A stretch of 61,215 bases of DNA. Origin: Amycolatopsis circi (GTDB lineage: Bacteria; Actinomycetota; Actinomycetes; Mycobacteriales; Pseudonocardiaceae). The translations under genes were made by a program, and so were the position numbers. The notes under the pieces are model-generated. The model made no database searches and had not been told where the DNA came from. It saw only the letters and a list, made by a program, of their open reading frames with translations. Where the stretch lies: the NCBI RefSeq assembly GCF_003385235.1, contig NZ_PQIA01000045.1, positions 1 to 61,215 of the forward strand, given 5' to 3'. Shown here in pieces: positions 9,051-18,629 of the stretch. Position 1 is the first letter of the stretch, and every line of letters starts with the position of its first letter.

Positions 9051-9519
9051 AGCTGAGCAGCGCGAGCTTGCCCGAACCGCGGATCACCAGGTAGGCGTAC
9101 ATCCCGCCGCAGAAGCAGGCGAACACCAGCAACGCGAGCGCGATCGGCGCGCGCAGGTCCTGCGAACCCGCCGAGGTGTCCGGTGTGGTGACTGAGACGA
9201 CGCCGTTGTCCGGGGCGTCGTCCGGGACCAGCACCTGGAGGTGCTCGTCCTTGCCGTGCCCGCAGCTGTCGAGGGTGCCCTGCCGCGGTTTGCCGCCGAG
9301 CTGGAACGAGACCGATTCGGCCGCTCCCGGCACCGAACAGTCGACCGCCTTGGTGATCTGGGCGTCCACCGGCGCACCGGGGGACTTCACCTGGATGCCG
9401 AGCAGCCCCGGGCCGGCGAGCCACGCCAAGACCACGACGAGCACCCCGACCGCGACCGGGATGCCCACCTGCAGCCACCGTTTGACGGGGCTCTTATGCG
9501 GAGGGTCGGAAACCTGCAC
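9049..9519 (-). CDS. Hypothetical two-TM membrane protein
   Basis: The protein has 156 residues from a GTG at 9519, with GGAAG nine bases upstream. One helix lies at about residues 13-38 (LQVGIPVAVGVLVVVLAWLAG) and one near the C-terminus (LRAPIALALLVFACFCGGMYAYLV). Between them is an extracytoplasmic loop of about 85 residues with two cysteines (VDCSVPG and DSCGHG) that could form a disulfide. I do not recognise the family. Longer upstream frames would run through palindrome copy B and are not credible. Confidence 0.65.
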   Translation of the reverse strand: MQVSDPPHKSPVKRWLQVGIPVAVGVLVVVLAWLAGPGLLGIQVKSPGAPVDAQITKAVDCSVPGAAESVSFQLGGKPRQGTLDSCGHGKDEHLQVLVPDDAPDNGVVSVTTPDTSAGSQDLRAPIALALLVFACFCGGMYAYLVIRGSGKLALLS

Positions 9520-9681
9520 GACGCCATGCTTCCAGATGCCGGGGGCAAAACCCAGTGAGGTGCCCGCGCGCGGGGGACCCCGCCCGAGGCCGCGTGTGCC
9601 ATCGCACCCATCACCGCACCCGCCGACCGGCCTGGCCCGGAAGCTGGCGAGACGGGGCTGTGTGGCTCCGTTCCCGCGAAA

Positions 9682-9736
9682 GTCCGTGAGGGGAACCCTG
9701 AGGGAATCAGATTCCGTCAGGGTTCCCCTCACGGAC
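9682..9736. repeat. Family-1 palindrome, copy B
   Basis: 55 bases with 27-base arms, one arm mismatch and a one-base centre. It lies 90 bases downstream of the K+ channel stop within the 306-base gap 9520-9825; I see nothing else in that gap except a short CATCGCG-type reiteration at 9745-9768. Confidence 0.88.
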
Positions 9737-9825
9737 CTCGGCATCGCGAGCATCGCGCGCATCGCGCGCGCCAGGCCCGTTGACGGGCGCGAGAGGCCCC
9801 GGAACCAGTCCGAACCAAGCGAACC

Positions 9826-10908
9826 TCAGCGTTCGATGTGGTCGACCTGAGTGACCTTCTTGACGTACAGCAGCCGGTCCCCCGGCTCCAGCGCGTCCGC
9901 CTGCGGAGCGTCCACCCGGTACAGCACCCCGTCCCGCACTACTCCGAGCACGATGTCCGGCAGGTGCCGGGGCGAGCCGCCTTCCTCGCTCGGTTCGATG
10001 GCGCGTTCGGCGATCGCCAGGCCGGATTCCGGCGTCAGCAGGTCCTCGACCATGTCCACTACAAGCGGAGTGGATGTCGCCATCCCGAGCAACCGCCCGG
10101 CCGTCTCGCTCGACACCACGACCTGGTTCGCCCCGGACTGCTTCAGCAGGTGCACGTTCTCCGCCTCGCGCACCGACGCCACGATGTGCGCCTTCGGGGC
10201 CAGTTCACGCGCGGTGAGGGTGACCAGCACCGCCGTGTCGTCGCGGTTCGGCGCGACCACTACGGCGCGCGCGTGCTGTACGCCCGCGACGCGCAGGACG
10301 TCCGCCCGGGTCGCCGATCCGTGCACGGTCACGAGGCCGAGCGCGCTCGCCGCGTCCAGCGCCTGCTGGTCGGTGTCGACGACCACCACGCGGTTGGCCT
10401 GCACCTCCTCGTCGCCGAGCAGCGCGTTGACCGCCGAGCGGCCCTTCGTGCCGAAACCGACGACGACGGTGTGGTCACGCACCTTCGTCCTCCACTTCTG
10501 GATTTTGAACGCCTGCCGGGAGCGCTCGGTGAGCACTTCCAGGGTGGTCCCGACGAGGACGATGAGGAAGAGCACCCGCAGCGGCGTGATCACGATGACG
10601 TTCACCAGGCGCGCGGACGCGGTGGCCGGGGCGATGTCGCCGTAGCCGGTGGTCGAGAGGGAAACTGTCGCGTAATAGAGCGAGTCGAGGAGCGAGAGGC
10701 CGTCGCCGTTCGCGTCGCGGTAGCCGTCCCGGTCGAGGTAAACGATCAGCACCGTGGCAAGCAGCGCCAGCAGCGCGCCGATGATCCGCTTGACGATCGC
10801 CCGCATCGGGCTGACGGTCAGCTCCGGCATCCGGATCACGCCGACGAGTTCGTGGTCGGGCCGGTCGTTCAACCGGACGTTCAGGGGCAGCCGTTTCAAG
10901 GCCTTCAT
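9826..10908 (-). CDS. Potassium channel with RCK/TrkA-N regulatory domain
   Basis: The protein has 360 residues. A membrane helix at about 39-57 and a re-entrant pore with selectivity filter TTGYGD (86-91) are followed by a second helix (RVLFLIVLVGTTLEVL). An RCK (TrkA-N) Rossmann domain starts at VVVGFGTKGRSA (about 148), and the C-terminal TrkA-C-like region begins near residue 285. This is the two-TM MthK-like architecture: a K+-selective pore gated by ligand binding to cytoplasmic RCK domains. The position next to adnB matches the cation transporter Rv3200c in mycobacteria. Confidence 0.93.
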   Translation of the reverse strand: MKALKRLPLNVRLNDRPDHELVGVIRMPELTVSPMRAIVKRIIGALLALLATVLIVYLDRDGYRDANGDGLSLLDSLYYATVSLSTTGYGDIAPATASARLVNVIVITPLRVLFLIVLVGTTLEVLTERSRQAFKIQKWRTKVRDHTVVVGFGTKGRSAVNALLGDEEVQANRVVVVDTDQQALDAASALGLVTVHGSATRADVLRVAGVQHARAVVVAPNRDDTAVLVTLTARELAPKAHIVASVREAENVHLLKQSGANQVVVSSETAGRLLGMATSTPLVVDMVEDLLTPESGLAIAERAIEPSEEGGSPRHLPDIVLGVVRDGVLYRVDAPQADALEPGDRLLYVKKVTQVDHIER

Positions 10909-11014
10909 GCACCGGCTCCCCGCGCGCGTTCGGCGTCACTCACAGGCGGGAGGATAACCCAATCGGAGCACCCGCACACCCGTCGCGGCGATCATGCTGT
11001 GGCAGGCTTGCCGC

Positions 11015-11398
11015 ATGTCCGAGCCCCGCGCGTCGCAACGTCCGGCCCATTTTCTCGCTGCTCTCCTGGCCGGGGCGGGGATCATGCACTTCGCCCGGCC
11101 AAAGCAGTTCGACGCGCTGGTCCCGAAGGAATTGCCCGGTGACCGGCGCACCTGGACCTACGCCTCGGGCGTCGCCGAGCTGACCGTCGCCGCCGGGATC
11201 GCCTTGCCGCGCACGCGTCGGCTGGGCGGGCTGGCGGCGGCGCTGCTGTTCGTCGGAGTTTTCCCGGGGAACGTGAAAATGGCGCTGGACTGTCAGCGGC
11301 GCGGCCGTCCGGCACGGGACCGTGCGGTGGCGTGGCTGCGGTTGCCGATGCAGTGGCCATTGGTGAACTGGGCGTTGACCGTGCGCGATCGGGCCTAG
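11015..11398 (+). CDS. DoxX-family membrane protein
   Basis: The protein has 127 residues from the ATG at 11015; an in-frame ATG at 10994 is the alternative. It has four predicted hydrophobic segments, with MHFARPKQFDALVPKELPG early and VAELTVAAGIALP in the middle, typical of small DoxX-like proteins. Such proteins are associated with redox or thiol functions, but the role here is unassigned. It diverges from the K+ channel and converges with adnB. Confidence 0.78.
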   Translation: MSEPRASQRPAHFLAALLAGAGIMHFARPKQFDALVPKELPGDRRTWTYASGVAELTVAAGIALPRTRRLGGLAAALLFVGVFPGNVKMALDCQRRGRPARDRAVAWLRLPMQWPLVNWALTVRDRA

Positions 11399-11401
11399 CT
11401 C

Positions 11402-14400
11402 TTACTCCCGCGGAACGTTGCGCAGCAAGGCACGCAGGCCTTCCGCGTCCAGCAGATCTGCCGGGCGCAGCGTGTGTCCAGGTCGGACATAATGGAACGC
11501 CGCGCGTACTCGTTCCACTGGGACTTTCTTCAGCGCCGCCCACGCCAATCGGTACGCGCCGAGCTGAACGGCCAATGCTGGCAACCGTTCTTCGGACGGG
11601 ACGGAGCCAGTTTTCCAGTCCACCACTGTCCAGCCGCCGTCGGGATCCGCGTACACCGCGTCCATCCGGCCGCGCAGGGTGATGCCTTCGACGTCCGCGG
11701 AGAACGGCACTTCGACGGCTGCTGGGACTCGGTCGGCCCATTCGCTGTTCTCGAAAGCTTCTTGCAGGACTTCGAAATCCGTGTCCGGGGCCTCGCCGAC
11801 GTCTGCCGCGCCGGGGAGGTCGTCGATCTCCAGCAGGCGGTCGCCGGAGAAGCGTTGTTCCAGCCAGCTGTGGAACGCGGTACCGCGGCGGGCAAACGTG
11901 TTGGGCGGCAACGGAAGCGGTCGGCGCAGGCGTTGCGCGAGAGCGTCCGCATCGGACGCCAGGTCCACCAGCTGACTCACGCTCAGCTGCGCTGGCAAAG
12001 CAACTCGATCCACTGTGGACTGTGAGCGGGCGCGTTCGGCGAGGAGGACGTCGGTGTCGGCGGTCCAGCCGTCCGGGTCTTCCGGGTCGATGACGTCTTC
12101 GTCGTCTTCGAAGTCGTCTGGCAGGTACTCTTCTTCGTCCTCGGGTTCCGGCGGCAGCGGGATTTCGTCGTCGTCGGCCGCGGGGAGAGGTTCTGATTCA
12201 GGCTCCGGCTCGGGTTCTTCTTCCAGGGTGGCCATTTCCGCCAGCAGCAGATCCACCCCAGTGGCCACGCCGGACCGCCGGTCGCCCAGCGGATCCACCG
12301 GCCACTTCGCCGTCCGCGAGTCCGCGACCAGCGGGTTTTCCTCGCCCTCCTCCGGTTCCTCCGCCCAGGCATCCACCACGCCCAGCGGCGGATCGGACTC
12401 GCCCATCACCTCGGCGATCTCGGACAGGAAGATCGACGGCCCTTTAGCCCGCGTGCTGCTTTCGTTCCACCAATGCCCGGAAACGAGCAGTGCCCGCTCA
12501 GAGCGGGTCAGCGCGACGTAACACAACCGTCGCTCCTCATCGGCTTCGCGCGCGACGAAACCTTCCTCGTGCAGTTCCAGCGCTTCCTGCACTTCCTTGC
12601 GGTCGTAGCCTTCCGCAACCTGCAGTTTCGGCAAGTCCGCCGCGTCACCGCGCAAATGTGCGGGCAGCGCAGTGGAAGTGCGCAGCCACGACGACGAACG
12701 ACGCTTGCCCGGGAACACCTCAGCGACCAAATGCGGGATAGCCACCACTTCCCACTCCAGCCCCTTGGCGGAGTGCACAGTCAGCACCTGCACGCGATCC
12801 GGAACTACCTGCACCTCACCGGGAGTGAGGCCGTCTTCCGCATGTGCCGCGGTGTTTAGATAGTCCACAAAGGACAACAGGGTCGCAGTCGGTGCGGTTT
12901 CCGCGTAGTCAGTGACGACCTCAGCGAACGCGTCCAGATGCGCGCGGCCCGCCGATCCCGGCCGAGCGAGTGATTCGACATCCAACAGCATCGTGCGTTC
13001 GACATCCGCCACCAATTCCGGCAACGACTGATCCAGCCGACGACGCAACGCGGTCAATTCCGCGCCGATACGGCGAATTCGGCGATACCCCTCCGCGGAA
13101 TAACGCTCGGGAGCGCCGGGTTCGTCGACGGCGTCGATCAGCCCGGCCTGCTCCGCGCGTTCGGCGACCAGCTCGGGTTCCTCGCCCTCCTGCGCGCGCG
13201 GCTCGGGCGAGGTGAGTTCGTTGGCCCGCCGCCACAACGCCGCGACGTCCGCCGCCGCGATCCGCCAGCGCGCACCGGTCAGCAGCCGCGCGGCCGCGCT
13301 GCCCGCGAGCGGATCCGCGAGCACCCGCAGTGTGGACACGAGGTCGGCGACCTCGGGCTCGTCCAGCAATCCGCCAAGCCCCACGACCTCTACCTGCAGC
13401 CCGCGCATCCGCATTTCCGCCGCAATCGGCGCCATGTCCGCCCGCCGACGCACCAGCACCGCAGCGGTCGGCGGCTTACCGGATTCCTCCTTCTCCGCGT
13501 GCCAGCGCTGCGCCATCGCGTCGGCGACCCATTCGCGTTCCGCGCGCACATCCGGCAGCAACGCGACCGCGATGTCCGCCGGACCGGCACCGTCGCGCGC
13601 GCGCAGCCGTTCGACGCCAAGTCCGCGCTGCCGCAACGGTTCCGAGATCGCGTTGGCTAGTTCCAGAATTTCCGGCGGATTGCGGAAGCTCGTGAGCAGA
13701 CCGAATTCGTGCGCGGTTTCGAGTCGTTCCTCGCCGCGCCGGGGGAAGTCCGTGGTAAAGCGGGGCAGGTTCGCCGCGCTCGCGCCGCGCCAGCCGTAAA
13801 TCGCCTGCGCGGGGTCACCGACCGCGGTGACCGGCATCGGCGGATGGTCAACGCCGCCGAACAATGACCGCAGCAACACTCGCTGGGCGTGCCCAGTGTC
13901 CTGATACTCGTCCAGCAGCACGGCCCCATAACGCTCGCGCTCCCCGGTGATCACCGCCGGATAGCCGTCCGCGAGCTGCGCGGCCAGCGACATCTGGTCC
14001 GCGAAGTCAAGCGCGCCTTCCGCCCGTTTGCGCCGGTGGTAATCCTCGACCAACGGCAGCAACGCGAGTCGAAACCGTTGCGCGGCCAGCACTTCCTGCA
14101 GCTTCACCGGCAGCGACGCACGCTGGCCTTTAGCGCGCGGAGCGTTTTCGATGACCTCGCAGAGCCACTCGGTGTACCGCGCGAGCTTCTCCGTCGAGAT
14201 CAAATGCTCGCCAAGTTCACCGGCCAGCGCGAGCAGCTGCGCGGTGACGGTCGGCGGCACCCGGTCCGTGTCCAGGTCATTGTCCCAAGTGGACACCACC
14301 CGATGCGCCAGCTGCCACGACGAAGTCTCCGACAACAACCGGACGCCAGGCTGCACCGGAAGCCGCAAACCGTGTTCCGACAACAACCGTCCGGCATACG

Positions 14401-14776
14401 CGTGATAAGTCAGCACCGTCGGTTCGCCCGCGACCACTGTGGACCGCAACGCGCCCGACGGGTCGATCCGCTCCAGCAGGCCCGATCCAGCGAGCCGACG
14501 CAGCCGCGCCCGCACCCGCTCGCCGAGTTGACGCGCGGCTTTCCGGGTGAAGGTCAGGCCGAGCACTCGCTCCGGGCTCACGATTCCGTTGGCCACCAAC
14601 CAGACCACGCGCGCGGCCATGGTTTCGGTCTTCCCCGCGCCCGCGCCCGCGACGACCAGCGACGGCTCGACCGGCGACGCGATCACGGTCGCCTGCTCGG
14701 GCGTCGGGCGGTGCAATCCCAGTGCGTCGGCGATTTCCGCGGGCCCGACGGGGTTGGCGAGCACTACCGGGCTCAC
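11402..14776 (-). CDS. adnB: AdnB: helicase-nuclease subunit
   Basis: The protein has 1124 residues from a GTG at 14776 that overlaps the adnA stop (GTGA). It is a UvrD-type SF1 helicase: Q motif TPEQATVIASP, Walker A AGAGAGKTET (about 43-52), Walker B LLDEYQDT and motif VLTVHSAKGLEWE. The C-terminal RecB-type nuclease carries GRMDAV then VVDWKTG (about residues 1020-1050). AdnAB is the actinobacterial heterodimeric motor-nuclease that resects double-strand breaks; AdnB is the main motor. Between motor and nuclease lies a very acidic Glu/Asp/Pro stretch of about 65 residues (about 845-908). It pairs with adnA upstream. Confidence 0.92.
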   Translation of the reverse strand: MSPVVLANPVGPAEIADALGLHRPTPEQATVIASPVEPSLVVAGAGAGKTETMAARVVWLVANGIVSPERVLGLTFTRKAARQLGERVRARLRRLAGSGLLERIDPSGALRSTVVAGEPTVLTYHAYAGRLLSEHGLRLPVQPGVRLLSETSSWQLAHRVVSTWDNDLDTDRVPPTVTAQLLALAGELGEHLISTEKLARYTEWLCEVIENAPRAKGQRASLPVKLQEVLAAQRFRLALLPLVEDYHRRKRAEGALDFADQMSLAAQLADGYPAVITGERERYGAVLLDEYQDTGHAQRVLLRSLFGGVDHPPMPVTAVGDPAQAIYGWRGASAANLPRFTTDFPRRGEERLETAHEFGLLTSFRNPPEILELANAISEPLRQRGLGVERLRARDGAGPADIAVALLPDVRAEREWVADAMAQRWHAEKEESGKPPTAAVLVRRRADMAPIAAEMRMRGLQVEVVGLGGLLDEPEVADLVSTLRVLADPLAGSAAARLLTGARWRIAAADVAALWRRANELTSPEPRAQEGEEPELVAERAEQAGLIDAVDEPGAPERYSAEGYRRIRRIGAELTALRRRLDQSLPELVADVERTMLLDVESLARPGSAGRAHLDAFAEVVTDYAETAPTATLLSFVDYLNTAAHAEDGLTPGEVQVVPDRVQVLTVHSAKGLEWEVVAIPHLVAEVFPGKRRSSSWLRTSTALPAHLRGDAADLPKLQVAEGYDRKEVQEALELHEEGFVAREADEERRLCYVALTRSERALLVSGHWWNESSTRAKGPSIFLSEIAEVMGESDPPLGVVDAWAEEPEEGEENPLVADSRTAKWPVDPLGDRRSGVATGVDLLLAEMATLEEEPEPEPESEPLPAADDDEIPLPPEPEDEEEYLPDDFEDDEDVIDPEDPDGWTADTDVLLAERARSQSTVDRVALPAQLSVSQLVDLASDADALAQRLRRPLPLPPNTFARRGTAFHSWLEQRFSGDRLLEIDDLPGAADVGEAPDTDFEVLQEAFENSEWADRVPAAVEVPFSADVEGITLRGRMDAVYADPDGGWTVVDWKTGSVPSEERLPALAVQLGAYRLAWAALKKVPVERVRAAFHYVRPGHTLRPADLLDAEGLRALLRNVPRE

Positions 14777-17700
14777 GGTCCGGTCACCTGGCGGCCTTCC
14801 GGCCGCAGCGGGCAGCAACCGCGCGCCGGGCACCGGTCGCAGTCGGCGTTCTCGTGCGCCTGATAGTCCGGACCGACCGCGGCAGCCGCGGCGGACCGCA
14901 CGAGTTCCAGCCACTCGCGTCCGCTGTCCTCGTCCATCGGCGGCTGATCCCGTTGGGTAGCCCCGGTTTTGTTGTTCCCTTTCGCGACGTACACGAGCTT
15001 CGCGCCACCGGGCGTGTTCTTGCCCTCGACCGCACCCAGCAGCACCGCCAGCTGATAAGCCGCAAGCTGCGGGTGCTTTTCCGCGTCCGTACCGGACACC
15101 GGGACCTTGCCGGTCTTGATGTCCACGATCACCGGGCGGCCGTCTTTGTCCATTTCGACCCGGTCGACGCGTCCGCGAAGCAGCACGCGCACCTCTTCGT
15201 CGCCCATCGGCAACTCGACCTCGATGTCCTGCTCGACACCGGCCTCGATCAGCTCCTTGCGCGACATCTCCAGCCACGACACGAAGTTGCGCAGCATTTG
15301 CTCCACACGGGACCGTTCGCGCCGGGAAAACCACGGCGCGCCAGCGTCCACGCGCACCCATGCTTCTTCCAGCGCGGCCTGGATCTGCTCTTCGGTGCTG
15401 CCGCCCGCGATCGCCTGCGCCAAACCGTGCACGAGAGTTCCGGTAACCGCCGCCAGTTGCGCCGGGTCGCTGCCGCCGTGCCGTTCGATGAGCCAGCGCA
15501 GCGGGCACTTCACCAGGATTTCCACCGTGGACGGCGAGATCCGCATCAGATCGCCCGGCCCGTGCACCGGATCCTCTGTGGACGCTTCCATCAACCCGTA
15601 CCAGGTGTCCGGATGCGCCCCCGGAACCCCGGCCGCAGCCAGCCGGGCCAGTTGCTTCGCCGCCCGCTTCCGGCGCTCCGGATCGGCCTTGTCGTCGCAC
15701 ACGACCTCGCGCAGCTCGCCGACCAATTCGGCCAGCACGAGCGACCGGCCCGGCGGCTTCATTCGCGAGTCGAGCATGCCGTCGTCCGCGCCGTTCTCCT
15801 CAAGGTCGTCGAGGAATCGGGACGGCTGCTCGTCTTCCCCGGCCACTGCGGTCACCAGCAGCGTCCTGCGCGCCCGGCTCGCCGCGAGGTAGAACAGCCG
15901 CCGTTCCTCGGCGAGAATCGGCGCGATCGCGGACACCTTGTCGTGTTCGTCCACTCCGGACAGCAGGTCGACCAGACGTTCCACGCCCAGCAACGATCCG
16001 CGCAGCCGCATATCGGGCCACGCGCCCTCCTGCACTCCGGCGACCGCGACGACTGTCCACTCGCGACCCGCCGACGCGTGCGCGGTGAGCAACGAAACCC
16101 CTTCGCCCGGAATGGCTGCCGGAGCGAGCGTGTCCCCCGCGATGTTCTGCGACGACAGGTAATCCGCGAACGCCGCGACACTCGCCTTGGGCAACCGGTC
16201 GGCGTACCGGCCCGCCGAATCGAACAACGCCACCACAGCGTCCAGGTCACGGTCAGCCTGCGCACCCAGCGAACCACCGCGATCCACCAACCGCAGCAAC
16301 CGTTCCTGCAGCCCGCTCGCCTGCCACAGCTCCCACAGCACCTGTTCGACACCGTCACCACGGCTCACCGCCTGGTGCGTGACGCTCAGCAGATTGCCGA
16401 CCCGACGGACCGGCAGCGCTTCGTTGTCAGCGAGACCGACGAGAATGTCCCCGCCCCGCAACGCTTCCACGAGCAGTTCGTCACTCGACCGCTGTCCGCC
16501 GCCAGCCAACTCCAGCCGACGAAGACCACGCCGCAACCGCCGCAACGCCAACGGATCGGCCCCGCCAAGCGACGACGACAGCAGTATCTCCGCGATATCG
16601 ACGTCCAGCAACTCCGGTTCCGCCGCGATCCGCAACACCGCCAGCAGCGGCCGTACCGCGGAATGCTTCGCCAACGGCAATTCCTCAGTGGCCGATCCGA
16701 TCGGCACTCCAGCGGCACGCAAGGCACGTTGCAACACAAGGAAAGTTCGCGTCGGAGACCGCACCAGCACGGCCATCTCCGACCAGGGCACGCCGTCGAC
16801 GAGATGTGCGCGACGGAGCTGGTCAGCGATCCAGCTGGCCTCCGCCGCCGGAGTCGGCATCAGCCGAACCCGCACTTTGCCGCCGCGTTTCCCTTGCGGC
16901 GTAACCAACTTCCGATGCGCCGAGGCACCCGGCAACGTGGCACCGAGCTTCGCGACCGCCACCCGCACCGTCGGGGCGAGCCGGTGCGACGTGGTGAGCA
17001 TGACGGTCCGGTCGCCGTCATTGTCGGAATCGGCGAACAGTTTCGGGTCCGCGCCGCGGAAAGAAAACACTGACTGATCCGGATCGCCAGCCACCACGAA
17101 TTCCTCCGCGGTGTGCCCGATCGTGCGGATCAGCTGGACCTGCAACGGATCCAGGTGATGCGCGTCGTCCACGAACAAATGCCGGACCCGGCCTCGCTCT
17201 CGCTCGCGCAGTTCCTCGTCGTCCTCCAGCGCGAGCAACGCCGACGTCACCAGCTCAGCGGCGTCGAGCGCGGGCGCGGCAGGCAGGCCGAGCGCGTTTC
17301 CGCCAGCCCCCTGCAGCTGGGTGACCTCCTCGTACTGCGCCCAGAAGTGCCCCGCGGCGACCCACTCCTCGCGGTCCTGGCGGTGTCCGAGTTCGGTCAG
17401 ATCCTCCGGACCGAGCCCGCGCTCAGCCGCCCGCATCAGCAGGTCGCGCAGCTCCTCGGCGAATCCCGGCACGGTCAACGCCGGACGCAACTGCTCCGGC
17501 CACCCGGTCGCGCCCTCCTCCAGGTCGCCCTCCAGCAGCTCGCGCACGACGACGTCCTGCTCCGCCCCGGCCAGCAACCGCGGCGGCGGCAGTTCCTCGG
17601 CGCGAGCTTCCAGTCGCAGCAAGGAAAACGCGTACGAATGCACTGTGCGCACGAGCGGTTCACTCACCGTGCGCGGCAGCGGAGACTCCTGGTCCGGGTC

Positions 17701-18033
17701 CGAGGTGAGCCGCCGCGTGAGGTCGGCCCGCAGCGCGTCCGCCGCCCGGCGGGACGTCGTGAGCAGCAGCACGCTCTCCGGATCGGCCCCCTCCGCGATC
17801 CGGCGCGCGGCGGCGGTGGCGAGCAGCGCCGTCTTGCCGGTGCCCGGCCCGCCGAGCACGCGGCGGAATCCCGAGGGCGCCGACAGCAGCCGGCGAGCGT
17901 CCTCGTCCCAGGTGAACGTGGGTGCGACGGGGACCGGCGGGCGCACCAGCCGCGCCTGCCCGTTCCCTGCTCTCCGCACGTGCACATCAGCGATGGAACC
18001 ATGCCCGCTCACCCGGGTGGCGCACCGGCACAC
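14773..18033 (-). CDS. adnA: AdnA: helicase-nuclease subunit
   Basis: Up to 1086 residues from a GTG at 18033; GTGs at 18012 and 17985 are alternatives and no ribosome binding site decides between them. Walker A is GGPGTGKTALL near residue 60, and Walker B is degenerate (LFVDDAHHLD), as expected for the weaker motor subunit. The nuclease motifs are GRVDRVE and VIVDIKTGK. A cysteine near 842 (KCPLRWL) and the C-terminal cluster CDRCPARGC (C1065, C1068, C1073 or C1074) form the 4Fe-4S staple known from AdnA/AddB-type nucleases. It is translationally coupled to adnB. Confidence 0.92.
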   Translation of the reverse strand: MCRCATRVSGHGSIADVHVRRAGNGQARLVRPPVPVAPTFTWDEDARRLLSAPSGFRRVLGGPGTGKTALLATAAARRIAEGADPESVLLLTTSRRAADALRADLTRRLTSDPDQESPLPRTVSEPLVRTVHSYAFSLLRLEARAEELPPPRLLAGAEQDVVVRELLEGDLEEGATGWPEQLRPALTVPGFAEELRDLLMRAAERGLGPEDLTELGHRQDREEWVAAGHFWAQYEEVTQLQGAGGNALGLPAAPALDAAELVTSALLALEDDEELRERERGRVRHLFVDDAHHLDPLQVQLIRTIGHTAEEFVVAGDPDQSVFSFRGADPKLFADSDNDGDRTVMLTTSHRLAPTVRVAVAKLGATLPGASAHRKLVTPQGKRGGKVRVRLMPTPAAEASWIADQLRRAHLVDGVPWSEMAVLVRSPTRTFLVLQRALRAAGVPIGSATEELPLAKHSAVRPLLAVLRIAAEPELLDVDIAEILLSSSLGGADPLALRRLRRGLRRLELAGGGQRSSDELLVEALRGGDILVGLADNEALPVRRVGNLLSVTHQAVSRGDGVEQVLWELWQASGLQERLLRLVDRGGSLGAQADRDLDAVVALFDSAGRYADRLPKASVAAFADYLSSQNIAGDTLAPAAIPGEGVSLLTAHASAGREWTVVAVAGVQEGAWPDMRLRGSLLGVERLVDLLSGVDEHDKVSAIAPILAEERRLFYLAASRARRTLLVTAVAGEDEQPSRFLDDLEENGADDGMLDSRMKPPGRSLVLAELVGELREVVCDDKADPERRKRAAKQLARLAAAGVPGAHPDTWYGLMEASTEDPVHGPGDLMRISPSTVEILVKCPLRWLIERHGGSDPAQLAAVTGTLVHGLAQAIAGGSTEEQIQAALEEAWVRVDAGAPWFSRRERSRVEQMLRNFVSWLEMSRKELIEAGVEQDIEVELPMGDEEVRVLLRGRVDRVEMDKDGRPVIVDIKTGKVPVSGTDAEKHPQLAAYQLAVLLGAVEGKNTPGGAKLVYVAKGNNKTGATQRDQPPMDEDSGREWLELVRSAAAAAVGPDYQAHENADCDRCPARGCCPLRPEGRQVTGP

Positions 18034-18062
18034 CCCTCGGCGGGACTATCATCTGCCGGGTC

Positions 18063-18392
18063 ATGAACGACGAACTGCACGAGCGGATACGCGCAGTCAT
18101 CGCCGACGTACCCGCGGGGACAGTCGCGACGTACGGCGACGTCGCAGCGCTCTCCGGTGCTCCCTCTCCGCGCATGGTCGGCCGCGCCCTCGCCGAGGAC
18201 GGCCACGACCTCCCCTGGCACCGCATCCTCCGCGCCAACGGGACTCCCGCGCCGCATCTGCTCCACGAACAGCTGGAACGGCTGCGCGCCGAGGGCGTGC
18301 TGGCCGACGGCGAGAAGGTGGACCTGCGGAAGTACCGCTGGCGTCCAGACGGGGACGAACCCGGCGAGGACGAACCGCCCGGTCTGTTCTAG
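18063..18392 (+). CDS. Alkyltransferase-like (ATL) DNA repair protein
   Basis: The protein has 109 residues. It has the MGMT DNA-binding fold (PAGTVATYGDVAALSG and PRMVGRAL), but the active-site motif reads PWHR (51-54) where true O6-alkylguanine transferases have PCHR. Trp in place of Cys is the hallmark of ATL proteins, which bind O6-alkylguanine without repairing it and hand lesions to nucleotide excision repair. It diverges from adnA with about 30 bases between, matching Rv3204 beside Rv3202c in mycobacteria. Confidence 0.93.
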   Translation: MNDELHERIRAVIADVPAGTVATYGDVAALSGAPSPRMVGRALAEDGHDLPWHRILRANGTPAPHLLHEQLERLRAEGVLADGEKVDLRKYRWRPDGDEPGEDEPPGLF

Positions 18393-18445
18393 AGCTTCCG
18401 CACGACGCCGCGACTCGGCAGGCGAGGCGGCTCTCCCGTCCGGCA

Positions 18446-18504
18446 AGGTCCGTGAAGGGCTCCTTGAGGGAATCTGATTCCCTCAAGGAGCCCTTCACGG
18501 ACCT
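18446..18504. repeat. Family-1 palindrome, copy C
   Basis: 59 bases: perfect 29-base arms starting AGGTCCGTGAAGGGCTCCTT and a one-base centre. It lies 54 bases after the ATL stop. The middle of the stem (GCTCCT/AGGAGC) differs from copy A (GAACCC/GGGTTC) on both arms. Confidence 0.9.
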
Positions 18505-18610
18505 CCGCATCGCGGGCCCGGCCAGCATCGCCAATGGCGGCCGAGCACCGCCCGAGCCGGACAAACGTGGCGTCCGCCATCCTCCCCAGCCATAGCCCGG
18601 CACGCGAATT

Positions 18611-18629
18611 TTAGGTTAGCCTCACCTCA
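18611..18629 (+). promoter_or_regulatory. Iron box (DmdR/IdeR-type site)
   Basis: TTAGGTTAGCCTCACCTCA matches the DtxR/IdeR consensus TTAGGTTAGSCTAACCTAA at 16 of 19 positions. Its last base is the A of the start codon of the siderophore-interacting protein gene. Iron-loaded repressor bound here would block transcription directly at the start site. Confidence 0.85.

Noticed and set aside
18063..18392. Active O6-methylguanine methyltransferase
   Set aside because: The acceptor cysteine is Trp (PWHR), so it is an ATL protein.
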